Shown: in pieces, positions 1-10,197 of the stretch
Layout of the letters: every line of letters starts with the position of its first letter
Position numbering within the stretch: the stretch's first letter is position 1
Assembly (NCBI GenBank): GCA_958430865.1
Contig: CAUDNR010001646.1
Location: 63,608 to 97,026 of the forward strand
DNA from: Entrophospora sp. SA101
Taxonomy: Eukaryota > Glomeromycota > Glomeromycetes > Entrophosporales > Entrophosporaceae
Length of the DNA: 33,419 nt
Reading direction: 5' to 3'
Made by a program: the position numbers and the translations under genes
Notes under the pieces: generated by a model
What the model saw: the letters and a program-made list of their open reading frames with translations, nothing else
Database searches by the model: none
Told to the model about the DNA's origin: nothing

Positions 1-101
1 TTTTATTCAAATTACTTGTTTTATTCATTTTATTTGAATAGAAAATCCTTTAACACATTATCAACCCGGGTCCAACCTGCATTCATTAATTATGTCCACC
101 C

Positions 102-141
102 GGACCCAACCCGCAATGCGGGTCCGGGCCGGGTTGGGTCC
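102..141. repeat. GC-rich foldback hairpin
   Basis: Bases 102-113 and 130-141 are perfect 12-base inverted complements (ggacccaacccg / cgggttgggtcc). A second small stem lies inside them, 109-115 pairing with 117-123. The stretch 64-155 is strikingly GC-rich for this AT-rich window and repeats gggtt/cccaa words. It resembles an interspersed foldback element; no coding role is visible. Confidence 0.7.
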
Positions 142-186
142 CATTTGCAGGCCTCTATTCCACATTAATCTAACCTTGAATTTCAG

Positions 187-1215
187 TTAACACATGCAAT
201 AAATCGTCATGTAAAATTTGGCTTTACCATTGAATCTGGTGAAGATATTGAGATGTCCATAAAAAATACAGCTGGTATACATGTGGCTAATTTAGAACCA
301 AATAGAGTAAAAGGTAAATAAAATATTCTCACTATTGAATGAGATAACAGATATTAAATTACAAATAATTCTTTGAAAGATAAAACTAAAAAATTAGGTA
401 CGATAGCTGGCATCACCAATTGGAATGAATGGGTATGGCCTGATGAAGGTGTTGAAAAAGGTTATATTTTTGCACGGCCTTTACCAGGAATTGGCTCTTG
501 GATAAAATTTTCTCCCCAAAAAATTGGAAATATTCTAAAGAATTATTCTATCGAAAAACCCAATCCAAAAATAAGTCAACACACACACTCAGATAAACCA
601 TGGACAATGCCATTTGTGGAATACAAAGGTATAATAATTGCATCTGTAATATATATTTTATTTACTGATTGTGATTTTTTTTTTAATATTAGAAAATCCC
701 ATAGAAGAATGTGATATTGAAGTAGAGGTGAAAATAATCTAAATGAAAATTTTATCATTAAAAAATCTAAATATTTTTATTATTCTAATTTATAGGATCA
801 AATGATAATTGATTATGAAGAAAATTTGGAGTTAGATCAGTCTAAAAGGTTAATTATTGATAATTGATGACATTTATAATCATATAATTTTTTCTTACCT
901 TAATTTTGCAATAGATTATTTGTTTTTGGGTGGGCTTTAAAAGAATTTCAAAAGAATCAAAAACCACCAATTAAAAGAATGAGTCCAAAGGTAAAAAACT
1001 TGCTAGAAATTATGTTTCATACAGGAACAGTAAATCCAAACCAAAAAATGACAGCTGATAATATGCACGAAGAACTTTTGGAACGTGTGAAGAACGAAGA
1101 GCTTGAAGAAGAAGAAATTCCAAAGATTTCGACCATTGTCAATTGGATAACTAGAACCTATGCATGTTGGAAAAAACAAATGGCAGAAGAAACGTTGGAC
1201 ATATCTCATTCATAA
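187..1215 (+). CDS. Unrecognised protein, 3' part of a multi-exon gene
   Basis: Five exons join in one open frame across GT..AG introns: 187-313, 380-628, 693-727, 796-848 and 915-1215, which ends in TAA. They give 254 residues with no start, so the 5' end lies upstream or is lost. The protein has no domain I can name with certainty. The middle exon is rich in W and P (for example NWNEWVWPDEG). The last exon has an acidic helical stretch, then EIPKISTIVNWITRTYACWK, which looks like a small helical DNA-binding or adaptor module. From memory the layout resembles a lineage-specific family in arbuscular mycorrhizal fungi; that is a weak inference. The intron phases (1,1,0,2) all fit, which supports a real gene rather than chance frames. 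Confidence 0.7.
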
Positions 1216-2188
1216 ATTTAATTTTTGGTCAATAAAAACAAAATAAAATAAATAATTTAGTTTTACTAATTTTTGGTCCAATAAAAACGTATAAAATAAA
1301 TTAAATAATTTAATTTTACTAATTTTTTGAGCTCGAATCTGTCTCTCCCACTAAGTAAAGTCTTTCTCAAGACAAATGTTTAAAAATTTTTTTCGATATA
1401 TAAATTAAGATAGATAATATGCAAGTCATCGCGTGATTAAAATTTTAGGTTAATATATTTTTTTGTGGATTTTTTTTGTGCTGCATTTTATGGTCATTTT
1501 AAAAAACATAGTAGATCATCAAATTTTTACCCAAAATTTTAATAGTATTTTTCTGCCGTTTATAAAAGGATCGGCAATTAATCATTTTCTTCATTTCCTT
1601 GCATGTGAATGCTTCAATCCATTGAATATTCATGATTATTATTCAATACATTTGATATCATCATTGACATAACAAACAATTGCACCACCCAGGTAATGAT
1701 ACCAAGGCCATGCATGAATGAAAATTTTAATAATGTGTCTACCCAGATCTCTGGGGTTCACAAAATAAATCAATTTTCCTGATTATCAATTATGGTTCCT
1801 TATGAATAATAAATCTGATGTTATGGGTGCCAGATTTAATTAAAATTTTCCTATCACAAACAAGTCAACAGGTGCTTTCACACCTCCTCATAACCATGGA
1901 ATTTTTTTTCCATGGGCAAGGTGAAAACATGTTGGAAGGCTTTGGACAAAACTTTTCTTATCTTCCTCTCAGATCAGACTTGGCTGCTTCTATACAGGCA
2001 TTGATCATTGATGAATATCAGCATTTGTGTGATGCTTGCATTGTGTTATACCCCTCTAGAATAAAGTTGAAGTTGGCACCTGCAACTGGTTCAAAATTCT
2101 CCAACTCGGAAGGTTGCAACCTGGGTTGCTATCTTGGATTTTCCCTGAATTTAGACACACCAACTCACCAATAACCTACCTCATTCAA

Positions 2189-2295
2189 ATAACAAATTCA
2201 ATTGGTCAAATAAAAATTAAAGAGACAGAAAATTTGGGAAAATGATTAATTTATATATAACATACCAAACAAAATCTGAACCATTTTATTTTACA
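2189..2295 (+). repeat. Direct repeat copy 1
   Basis: About 107 bases running from ataacaaattcaattgg to ccattttattttaca. The same sequence recurs at 2453-2557 with a few substitutions and a small indel. The two copies bracket the tRNA-like sequence at 2336-2405. Confidence 0.85.
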
Positions 2296-2335
2296 GCTTT
2301 CTCTTTGGTGTTAGTGATCATGGTGACTATCACAA

Positions 2336-2405
2336 TAGGAGTGGGCAGGGTCGAGCTGCCACCTTTATACTTGTAAGATACATGCTCTCATTGAGCTACA
2401 CTCCT
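2336..2405 (-). tRNA. tRNA-Val(UAC)-like sequence, probably degenerate
   Basis: The minus strand folds into a full cloverleaf. The acceptor is AGGAGTG/CACTCCT (7 pairs), the D stem GCTC/GAGC, the anticodon stem TGTAT/GTATA with loop CTTACAA (anticodon TAC, valine), a 5-base variable region, and the T stem GGCAG/CTGCC; base 73 is A. The D loop is only 5 bases (AATGA) without the usual GG, and the T loop begins CTCGA rather than TTCGA. The sequence reads more like a fungal mitochondrial tRNA-Val than a nuclear one, so a nuclear mitochondrial insertion or a tRNA-derived SINE head is possible. Whether it functions is doubtful. Confidence 0.5.
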
Positions 2406-2452
2406 TTATTAACCTAGGATGGGTTATACAGGCAAGGGCTCCCATTTAAAAA

Positions 2453-2557
2453 ATAACAAATTCAGTTGGTCAAATAAAAATCAAAGAAACAGAAAATTTA
2501 GGAATGATTAATTTATATATAACATACCAAACAAAATCTGAACCATTTTATTTTACA
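2453..2557 (+). repeat. Direct repeat copy 2
   Basis: Second copy of the repeat at 2189-2295, in the same orientation and separated by about 157 bases. It differs by scattered substitutions (attaaagag versus atcaaagaa) and a short deletion near gggaaaatg/ggaatg. Confidence 0.85.
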
Positions 2558-3399
2558 AACACCAGAGCCCAAATGCGATTTCAGGGTCACCAACCCCACC
2601 CCGAATCATGACCTCCTGTGCTTGGAACAAGTTGCAGATTCTCTTAATATTCCTCCAGAGTTGCAACAGCTTGGTCACAGAGCCAGCCATCCTTACCCTA
2701 GAGGTAGGATCGTTACAGGCGAATTTTCGTCTAGCGTTCCAGCAGCCATCTCTGGTCTGGTGCTGTAAGGGAAGATTAGTGAAAATGTCATTGACAATTG
2801 ATGCAGTTTTGGTAAATTCCAGAGCCACGTATTACCCCTGGAATTCTGTTGCATCGTTGTATCATCGATCCATCAGGTCAGATTAGCCTTGTGTACATGA
2901 GGAAGATGTGAGAATGACTGTAAGTGTTCAAGGCAGCATGCATGCTTTAACGTCTGCCAATTCCCAATAATCAAACATCGCATATCGAAATGTTTCGACA
3001 GTCATCTGCCTTGACATCTTCTTGTAATAATATAATAATATTAATATTATTAATGATTACGCAAAGTAAAATATTATCAATGAAAATCTTGTAATTACCC
3101 CAGCAATGATCTGCTCCGCGTTTTGATTCCAATTAAAATATTTATAATAACCAAAAAAGACAATACAAATAAAAAAAAAGTACCTCTATTATCAACACTT
3201 CTTTAGGAGACCCAAAACCAAACAACAACACTCACGTTTTGTCACCTTGGACTCTGTCAAAAAATAAATTGTTTTTGTTTTTCCAAAAAGAAAAAAAAAA
3301 AAAAAAAAAAAATCAATTCGCGTCCGTCCTCCCAAAAAAAAAACCAATAGGATAAATAATTGATGTGATACACGTCGATCAATAAATAATTTTCTTGCA

Positions 3400-5705
3400 A
3401 TGTCTTATCAAAAAAATTCTAAGAGACAAAAAGAAAATGTTCAAGAAGAAATTTCTGGGTAAGTGTTTTAAGGATGGTGGTGGTTATCGCCCGCCACTCG
3501 TCGTCACTCTAGTTTATTGTAAGAATGCTTGCATGAAATTCTAATTTTAAAAAAAAAACAATTAGAATCAAGAATCCAATAAAAAGACAAAAAGGAAGTA
3601 ACAAAGAACAAAAAGAGTAAGTATTATTAGTTATCATTTTTAAAAGAATGGTGGTGGTTGTAATTGTCATGATATATAATATTTTTTTTAACGTGTTGAT
3701 TATTATCATTATTTTTTGACACTCTTCATCTAAGAAGAGAAGGTGGCACTCATTTAGATGAATACAAGGTAATAATAGTGATAAATAATATTTAATATAA
3801 TTTTTTAATTTGGAATTCTTTAACAGTAACATAATTATAATTATACAAATTAAAATATATATTAATAATGCCAATTTAAATTATATAATTAATTAGCTTA
3901 AAGAAGAAAATTTGTGCAATTTAGTTAATGAAGATGAATATCAAATTAAAAGAGATGAAAATGATTTTATTATTGATGATGGTAGGAATGCATTTGTAGA
4001 TGATGAAATCAACAAGGAAACTGATGATTCTCAATATGATATTAGGAAAGACAAAACAAAAAAAAATGATGATGATGATAAGGTAAAAACATTAAGCTTA
4101 TTGAAAATACCAATACATGTGGCTGTTGCAATTGAACAAAAACTTGTCACAGTAATAACTATCCTTTCAGATCATGTTATTACTATTGTTATCTGATAAA
4201 TAATTTGATTTTTGCAAATTAATTTTTAAATAGGATAAGTCAACTGAAGATGAATCAAGTTTTATATCACAATTATTTAATGATAATTACATAGAAAATC
4301 TATCTGGTTTTATGAGCAGGTTCCCATATGACATAATTATACTGATCTTCAGATATTTTGAACCAAAAGTTCTTCTATGCAAGTTGCAATTGGTTTCTAA
4401 AAAATGGAGAGAAATAATTATTAATTCAGATTGCTTATGGATAAATTTTTTATCAGAAGATGGTGTTGATCTAAACAATATACATAGAAATTTATCTATT
4501 TCACCTTCATCAAATCATTTATATAGTGATATATATCACAAATATTGTATCTTGAAAAAAAACTGGATTTGTGGTAATTACAAAGAAATCTCCATAAAAG
4601 GCAAATTCGATAATTATCCTCTGGGTCTTCAAATGGATGGAGAAAAAATAATCATAAATTCTGCTTTTAATGATATAAATATTTATGAAATTGCAACAGG
4701 AAGATTAATTAAAACACTTGGTCTTAGTAAAACAATTAATTCATTACAATTTATTGACAACACATTGGTTTCTAATTGTGTTGATGACCAAATGATTCGT
4801 GTATGGGATATATTGGAGGGTATTTGTACTCATATATTCATAGCTCATACAAAGCCAATTAGCTGCTTCCAAATAGTGACACCACAAAATATAAATCCAG
4901 ATCCACAAGGACCTCCTATTATAGAACCAGATGCTACTTTACTTGTCACAGGTTCACAAGACACAACATTGAAAGTATGGCGTTTACCTAACCCTGTGAT
5001 TGATCCTCCACATGTGCTTGGCATGTCAGTACCATCAGTACCATCAACACTAACACCATCAACACCATCAACACCATCAACACCATCAATGTCATCACAA
5101 TCTGATAATGCTGAACCAAGTGATAATAATAATCCATTTTACCTCCATACTCTTCAAGGTCACCAAGGCTCAATTTGTGTTTTGGCAGCATCAGGGAATA
5201 ATTTAGTTAGTAGCAGTCATGATTACAGCTTTAGAGCCTGGAATATAGTAACTGGTGAAAATATTTGGTGTGCACAAGGACATACAGAAGAAGTTTATTC
5301 CATTGTATTAGACATTAGGAGGAAAATATGTATCAGTAGAAGTGTGGATGGAATCATAAATCTTGGAATCTTGAAGATGGCACCAATATCTGGACATCAG
5401 GAGGATCTTTGTGCCTTGATCCTCATATTATTAAACTTTATCCCTTGAGTCTTTCCCATGATAATCTTTCAATTTTTTCAATTAGTGAACTTGACATATT
5501 GGACCTTAAGAATGGATCTTCTTCTAGACATGTGTTACCAACAGATGATACTATAAGTATGGGTCCAATAAGATCCTTCCATATTGACTCATGGAAAATC
5601 TTATTGGGGTCAAATATATTACAAATGTGTGATATAGGATCACTGAAGAAGATAAATAATTTAAGTGCAGGAACATTTGGGATATGGTATTATTGTCAAT
5701 TATAA
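3400..5705 (+). CDS. F-box/WD40-repeat protein, broken by a frameshift
   Basis: Probable substrate receptor of an SCF ubiquitin ligase: the F-box binds Skp1 and the WD40 propeller binds targets. The model starts at ATG 3400. Exons 3400-3458, 3566-3616, 3735-3768, 3897-4082 and 4234 onward join in matching phases. The first 110 residues are charged and acidic. The F-box spans about residues 137-182 (RFPYDIIILIFRYF...KWREI). WD40 blades follow, with IRVWD, TLKVWRL and FRAWNI strand ends. A Ser/Thr/Pro-rich insert near residues 377-398 comes from a 9-base repeat. At about 5362-5365 one base is missing: the upstream frame runs into 30 unrelated residues and stops at 5448, whereas the next frame continues the blade (WNLEDGTNIW) to a stop at 5705. 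This is a recent pseudogene or a sequence error. Confidence 0.85.
5041..5090 (+). repeat. 9-base coding microsatellite
   Basis: The unit aacaccatc occurs four times exactly at 5052-5087, with degenerate units upstream. It encodes Ser-Thr-Pro repeats in a loop between two WD40 blades, a spot that tolerates length change. Confidence 0.85.
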
Positions 5706-5784
5706 CTAAATAATATATGATTTATCTCTTTAATAATTAAAATCTATATTAACTATATACATGTGTGTGTTTTATGTATTATAG

Positions 5785-5908
5785 GGGGGTAACTTCCAAC
5801 TACCACTACTGTGTAATGATAGAACAAAGGAAAGATGATAGTTTCTGGCTGAAAATCATGGACTTTTACTGTATTTAATTTTATGTTAGATGGTATTAAG
5901 TAATTGGT
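5785..5908 (+). other. Possible decayed last exon of the F-box/WD40 gene
   Basis: A GT at 5687 and an AG at 5783-5784 could define an intron that removes the stop at 5705. Beyond it, two different frames read like a final WD40 strand (FQLPLLCNDRTKER, then KSWTFTVFNF), but they are out of phase with each other and interrupted by TGA. If this was an exon it is now broken; it could equally be 3' UTR. Confidence 0.3.
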
Positions 5909-6306
5909 TATATTATAAATAATTTGTGGTAGTTAAAAAAAATTTTTTCAAAAGATCTGTTGTTGCAATTGATATCTTTATATATTTTTTTTTATTCATC
6001 ATTTTTTTGATGTTCTCATTTTGAATTTTCCATTTGTTTTTTTAAAATTTGATGACATGATAATGAGTGATTCAATTCAAGTAATTTTTATTATGGTTTA
6101 AAATTTTATTTTAATTGAACAAAAGTTATGTATATAATCAATATCACAGTAAGCATAATAACAATTTGAAATATAATCAAAATAACAAATTGCAAGTAAT
6201 AAAAAATAATTATAATAATAAAAATATAATAAAAACATTAACAAAGGTACCTAAAATCATGACAATTTCAGAAAGCTCCATGCAAATTTACTGTCATCAA
6301 CCTATA
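5909..6306. other. AT-rich intergenic stretch
   Basis: Low-complexity AT sequence. An Asn/Lys-rich open frame at 6115-6426 is typical of chance in such composition, and I see no gene before the edge of the inverted repeat. Confidence 0.5.
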
Positions 6307-6431
6307 AACTTTGCTTCTTGTTCATCTCTGCAACTGAACTTGATGGACTTGATGGGAAAGAACTTTCAGTATATAAAGCACCCAAAGAATGTTTATGCAA
6401 AGTTTCACGCATATTTGTTTGTGTAATTTTT
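6307..6431 (+). other. Diverged coding-like fragment at outer repeat edge
   Basis: One plus-strand frame reads SATELDGLDGKELSVYKAP followed by KECLCKVSRIFV, which looks like a protein fragment although no family is recognised. The copy in the right arm (29260-29378, minus strand) differs by four bases, and each changes an amino acid (GK to EK, E to G, S to P, R to C). All detected substitutions between the arms fall here. Confidence 0.45.
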
Positions 6432-7529
6432 ATGTTACATTAATGAGTATTTTAAAGTACTTTTTCAATTAATTTTGTTAGTTGCACAATATAAATATGA
6501 TCATCACTTTATGTCACATTTAGTGTTAAAATCAAAAGTCCACTATGCTGATATGATGTAGAAATATAATAGAATATTTAATAATATAGAATAGATATTT
6601 ATATATGGGTTGTGTAGATTAAATTAACTTCAAGGTAAAAAAAGGATTTTTATATATTTATATGAAATTCAATATTAAAATCTATCTAAATTTTTTATAA
6701 ATTAGATTTGCTGTTTAAATGATGCTTTTGTTTTTGATATAGAACAAATTTTGCTTTTTTATATTAAGTCTGTCTTAGATGTGATTGTTATGTAGATTTG
6801 TATTTATGTGGATTATCATCATTATGTATGTGATTGATAGTATAGAATTTATTTACGATTTCTTTTTTTTTTCATTTAGTCAATTAATTTCATTCCAAAA
6901 GCATAAATTATTTAATATTTATTAGTTATTAAAAGTTCTACATAATTGTTGTAAATTAATTAGTATATAGTACAACCTTATCCATAAATAAAATCTATTA
7001 CACAATAAGGTCACAACACTTGGAACTGACCAATCAGATCCACAAAAAGTGACAGACATTAGATTTAATAATATAAAGATTAATAATATCCAATACATAA
7101 AATCCCAATTCAGCGCATGCATGCTATTGAAAATAAGTAGGGATAGTTCTATATATCACTTAAGATAACAATCAGGATATTATAAAACTGATAATTATAA
7201 TCACATTACAAATGACTAAATTTTGAACCCTGAAATCCTTGATAATACCAATGTTCACTTTGTCTGGTTTTGTTGCAGTATGCCCCATTAAGGGGTTACA
7301 CACTATTAAGCAAAAAATCCCTTAAAAACATTAATTGATCACTTGATTTTTAATAGTGTGTGACCCCTTTATGATATTCATGAATACAAAACCAGTGTGT
7401 AAATTTCAGTGTGTAACTAATGCAGATTTCTACAAATTTAGAAACTATCTGCAGAAAACTGCTAATACTAATGTACGATGTTACACCCGCACATTCCGCA
7501 CATTGAATTTTATACACTGTACAAAACCC
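6432..7529. other. AT-rich arm DNA with hairpin elements
   Basis: No gene is supported. The stretch holds the inverted repeat at 7290-7369, a short motif at 7431-7453 that recurs in the spacer, and a CA-rich stretch. About 7370-7529 interrupts or borders the channel-gene relic and carries several imperfect hairpins, for example tgcagat..atctgca on the minus strand. Confidence 0.5.
7290..7369. repeat. Imperfect hairpin / MITE-like termini
   Basis: Bases 7290-7308 (aaggggttacacactatta) and 7351-7369 are inverted complements with one mismatch, separated by a 42-base AT-rich loop. The matching structure in the right arm lies at 28316-28395. It may be a small nonautonomous element or a foldback end. 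Confidence 0.7.
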
Positions 7530-7817
7530 TATCAGAAATTTAATTTTTTCACGAATATCATTCATTATTTAGTGCATTATAGTATCTAACAAAAAAAATT
7601 TTTTTTTAAAAGGAATGCTTTGATTAATTAAATGGCTATTATTCTATTTAAAATATATCTGGAAACCAGGATCTCTAACGACATTGAATAAGGAAGTGAA
7701 TAAAATAATTCAATCTGTATGATAATTTTTGCCTTTTGAGCCAAAAATGCTTCATTTGTATTTGTATTATGATGTTCAATTTTATTGCTAAGCAAACCAA
7801 CGAATAGATTCCGTGAT
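7530..7817 (-). pseudogene. Relic of a second TRP-like channel gene, 3' exons
   Basis: On the minus strand this matches, at the level of diverged DNA, the last three exons of the channel gene at 15770-11553. It contains the end of S6 (SLVCLAIKLN-like, matching GLLSNEI), the exon encoding IELFYLLP..WKHWFP with an extra base that shifts the frame, and after a TTAG acceptor the NDIREKI motif. The first part of the gene is gone and the remainder ends in MITE-like sequence. Its orientation matches the intact gene, so it probably derives from an old tandem duplication. Confidence 0.7.
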
Positions 7818-8922
7818 TATTTGGTATCAATATGTTCGTTTGTAAAAGTACAGCGCAATTCCAATATAACGTTTACGAATTATTACTTGATGGTGCATAA
7901 TAACACTGATATTTTTTTGGTATCATCATTTGTTTTTTTGTTGGATTTATTTTTTTGAAGATTCTATTCTTTCAATGCTTCATTTATATGCTGGGTTTCA
8001 GACTCGATTTCAAGTAACATTACCATTATTGTGGTTTAATAACATTTAACTCGGAAAAAATAATCTCTAATAAAAAATTAATATTAATTCGTATTTCATT
8101 ATGTATTTATTCCAGCATATATTATGGATATAATTTATAACAATTAATCAGTGCTTTAATTAAAAAAAGGATTTTGACGATAATAAAAAAGATAATGACT
8201 AACATATTTATTATTTTCATCTTCACTATAAAGGTAATTCGAATTTTAGAAGTGAAAAGTCTCATTTGTTAGAAGAGTACCTAGCATAGCAAAACCAATG
8301 TAAATATAATAATCATTTAATGCTAAGTTAACATAGGGCTTTAGAAACTTCAATGCTGGTATTTAAATGATGAATTTTTTAAAATTATTATATATTATAC
8401 ATATACATATGTAAACTCGATAAGTCGGTCACTGATAAGTCGGTAACTCGGATCTCGCGATAGGTCGGCCAAAATTTTCACTCCATTTTCTTAATATTTA
8501 AATAATTTAATTCGATAAGTCGGTTTACTCGATAAGTCCGATCATCGAGTTTACACATACTCAAAAAAACATTTTGTGATTGCATAGTAATAAGTTGGTT
8601 TTTTTAATAAAATTTTATTTCTTATATTTCTTATATTTAACATACAATTTATAATATCTCATTGATTGTTTTTTTGCAAAAAAAAAAAATAACATTATGA
8701 AAAATTCGACTAAAAAAAAAATTATATATATAAATTTCCAATTTTTATCCACATTGACTAGCCCTTTTTTTATATGGTTGAATGAAAGTAATCGGCCTTT
8801 GGTATTTAGGACCTTATATAATCAATAAAAATGATAATTTAATTAAAACAGAAAGCAACAAAGAGGTATGTATATGACACATTGTCATGTGGCATTTTTG
8901 AAAAGACAAAAATAAATTATAT
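7818..8922. other. Intergenic arm DNA with a MITE
   Basis: AT-rich with long A/T runs; no gene is supported. It contains the MITE-like element at 8410-8555. The downstream side of the NmrA-like gene is at the right end. Confidence 0.55.
8410..8555. mobile_element. MITE-like element with GATAAGTCGG repeats
   Basis: A 146-base element bounded by the inverted termini tgtaaactcgat and atcgagtttaca. It contains several copies of gataagtcggt or close variants in both halves. No coding capacity. Ends of this style suggest a nonautonomous Tc1/mariner- or pogo-type element, but no clear target duplication is visible. The right-arm copy is at 27130-27275. Confidence 0.65.
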
Positions 8923-9954
8923 TTACTCGTTTTTCACAAGAAAGTTAATAACTTCATCGATAGAACGAGGAGTGAAACTGAATTTGTCGTTATCTAACTT
9001 ATCGAAACTCATGTTTTCCATAATCACGAGTTTGAAATAATCTAGCAATGTTGGAACTGGGTGGATCTGGTTTTCGTAACGTTTTCGTAAGTCCTTATCT
9101 TCAACAACTTTCCACTTTGAGCCTTCAATACACACGATATGATCAGTTACCATTTTTTTAAAAAAGCATTGTGTTTAAAACGAAACAGTCACTCACCACC
9201 AGTAGCCTCTTCAAACTTTTGAAGCAATTCCTTTAATGTCAAGACCGCACCAGCGACTTGGATATGGGCATTACGAGCCTCTGGTATTTTAAGTGATTCA
9301 ACAGTGTATTTTCCAATATCAAGCCAAGAAGTGCAGAAAATTTTTGTGCTATCATCAACATAGAACGTGGCTCTCTTGTCCTTTACGTCATATGCAAACC
9401 AGGTAAGGTATTCTTGGAATAATCCGTTGTAGATAAAAGTATACTCAATCCCACTTTCTTCTAGTTCCTTCTGAAATTTTATTTTATCATCCGTGAGCAC
9501 ATGAGCTCCAATCCTTCATTACAAAAAAAAAAACATGTTTATCATAATAACAACACACAATAACAACAAAATAAAAAAAGCAAAAAATAAAAACGCACTT
9601 GTATCTGTAACCAAATTCGGACGGAATGAACCTCTTCACATTAGCTTCTTTAGCGGCGGCCAACAACGAGGATTGAATAGAGGAAATAGAACCCTTATCG
9701 GTACTTACGACACTGACCAAAGCATCGGTTCCTTTAAGAGCTTTGACAAGATCATCCTTTTGACTGTAATCAGCATATAAAATTTCTGCGCCCCTAGAAG
9801 CCAACAATTTGGACTTTTCATTTTCGTTTTCCGGTTTTCTTCGAAGGACCTTCACCTTATAAGAGCCGTCGTCCAAAAATGCCTCTGCGATATGATAACC
9901 CAAATTACCCGTGGCTCCAACGATAGTTACTACTTTGAATGGTGAGCTGCTCAT
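8923..9954 (-). CDS. NmrA-like / isoflavone-reductase-like NAD(P)-binding protein (left copy)
   Basis: Three exons, 9954-9599, 9513-9197 and 9122-8923, give a 290-residue protein, close to the usual ~300. It is an atypical short-chain dehydrogenase: the N-terminal Rossmann motif GATGNLG is at residues 13-19, basic KVLRRKP after strand 2 favours NADP(H), and RFIPSEFG at 108-115 is the signature of the isoflavone reductase/PCBER/NmrA group. These proteins are soluble reductases or redox sensors; the substrate cannot be told from sequence. Introns have GT..AG ends and phases 2 and 1. The ATG context and upstream TATA support the start. The copy at 25731-26762 encodes the same protein. Confidence 0.92.
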
Positions 9955-10189
9955 GATGAATCGAGGATATATTGTTTATTTTGATTTTTACCTTAAAATT
10001 AAAATCAAAGATAATAATTATTAATTGATAGAAATCAAGAATAATATTTTATTTTTTGTGTAGAACGAAAAAGTGACGCTGAAGTATTTACTTGTTTGTT
10101 TTGTTGATTTAGTGATTTATTGATTTATCAGTTGATTTATTATTCTTTTATTTTAATAAAAAAATCAACTTTTGATCAAACTCGCAAGT

Positions 10190-10197
10190 TATTTATA
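10190..10197 (-). promoter_or_regulatory. Candidate TATA box of NmrA-like gene
   Basis: TATAAATA on the minus strand, about 236 bases before the ATG at 9954. The interval is AT-rich with no upstream coding sequence. Position and sequence are plausible, but no transcript data are available. Confidence 0.35.

Larger units (their letters stand above)
1216..3399. other. Intergenic region with repeat remnants
   Basis: No gene model is supported here. The ends are AT-rich, but about 1850-2180 and 2560-2960 are visibly less AT-rich and carry short open frames on both strands without recognisable domains. The direct repeats and tRNA-like sequence listed separately lie between them. A long A run sits at about 3289-3312, and the 5' region of the F-box gene follows. 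Confidence 0.6.

Noticed and set aside
1818..2174. 118-residue plus-strand open frame
   Set aside because: No recognisable motif and no splice context; located in a repeat-rich island with competing frames on both strands. Noted as a compositional island only.
5049..5087. CRISPR-like or regulatory tandem repeat
   Set aside because: The 9-base units are in frame within the F-box/WD40 coding sequence and encode Ser-Thr-Pro; an ordinary coding microsatellite.
6115..6426. 103-residue Asn/Lys-rich open frame
   Set aside because: Low-complexity AT translation; its only coding-like part is in a different frame (SATELDGLDGKEL) and is annotated as a fragment.
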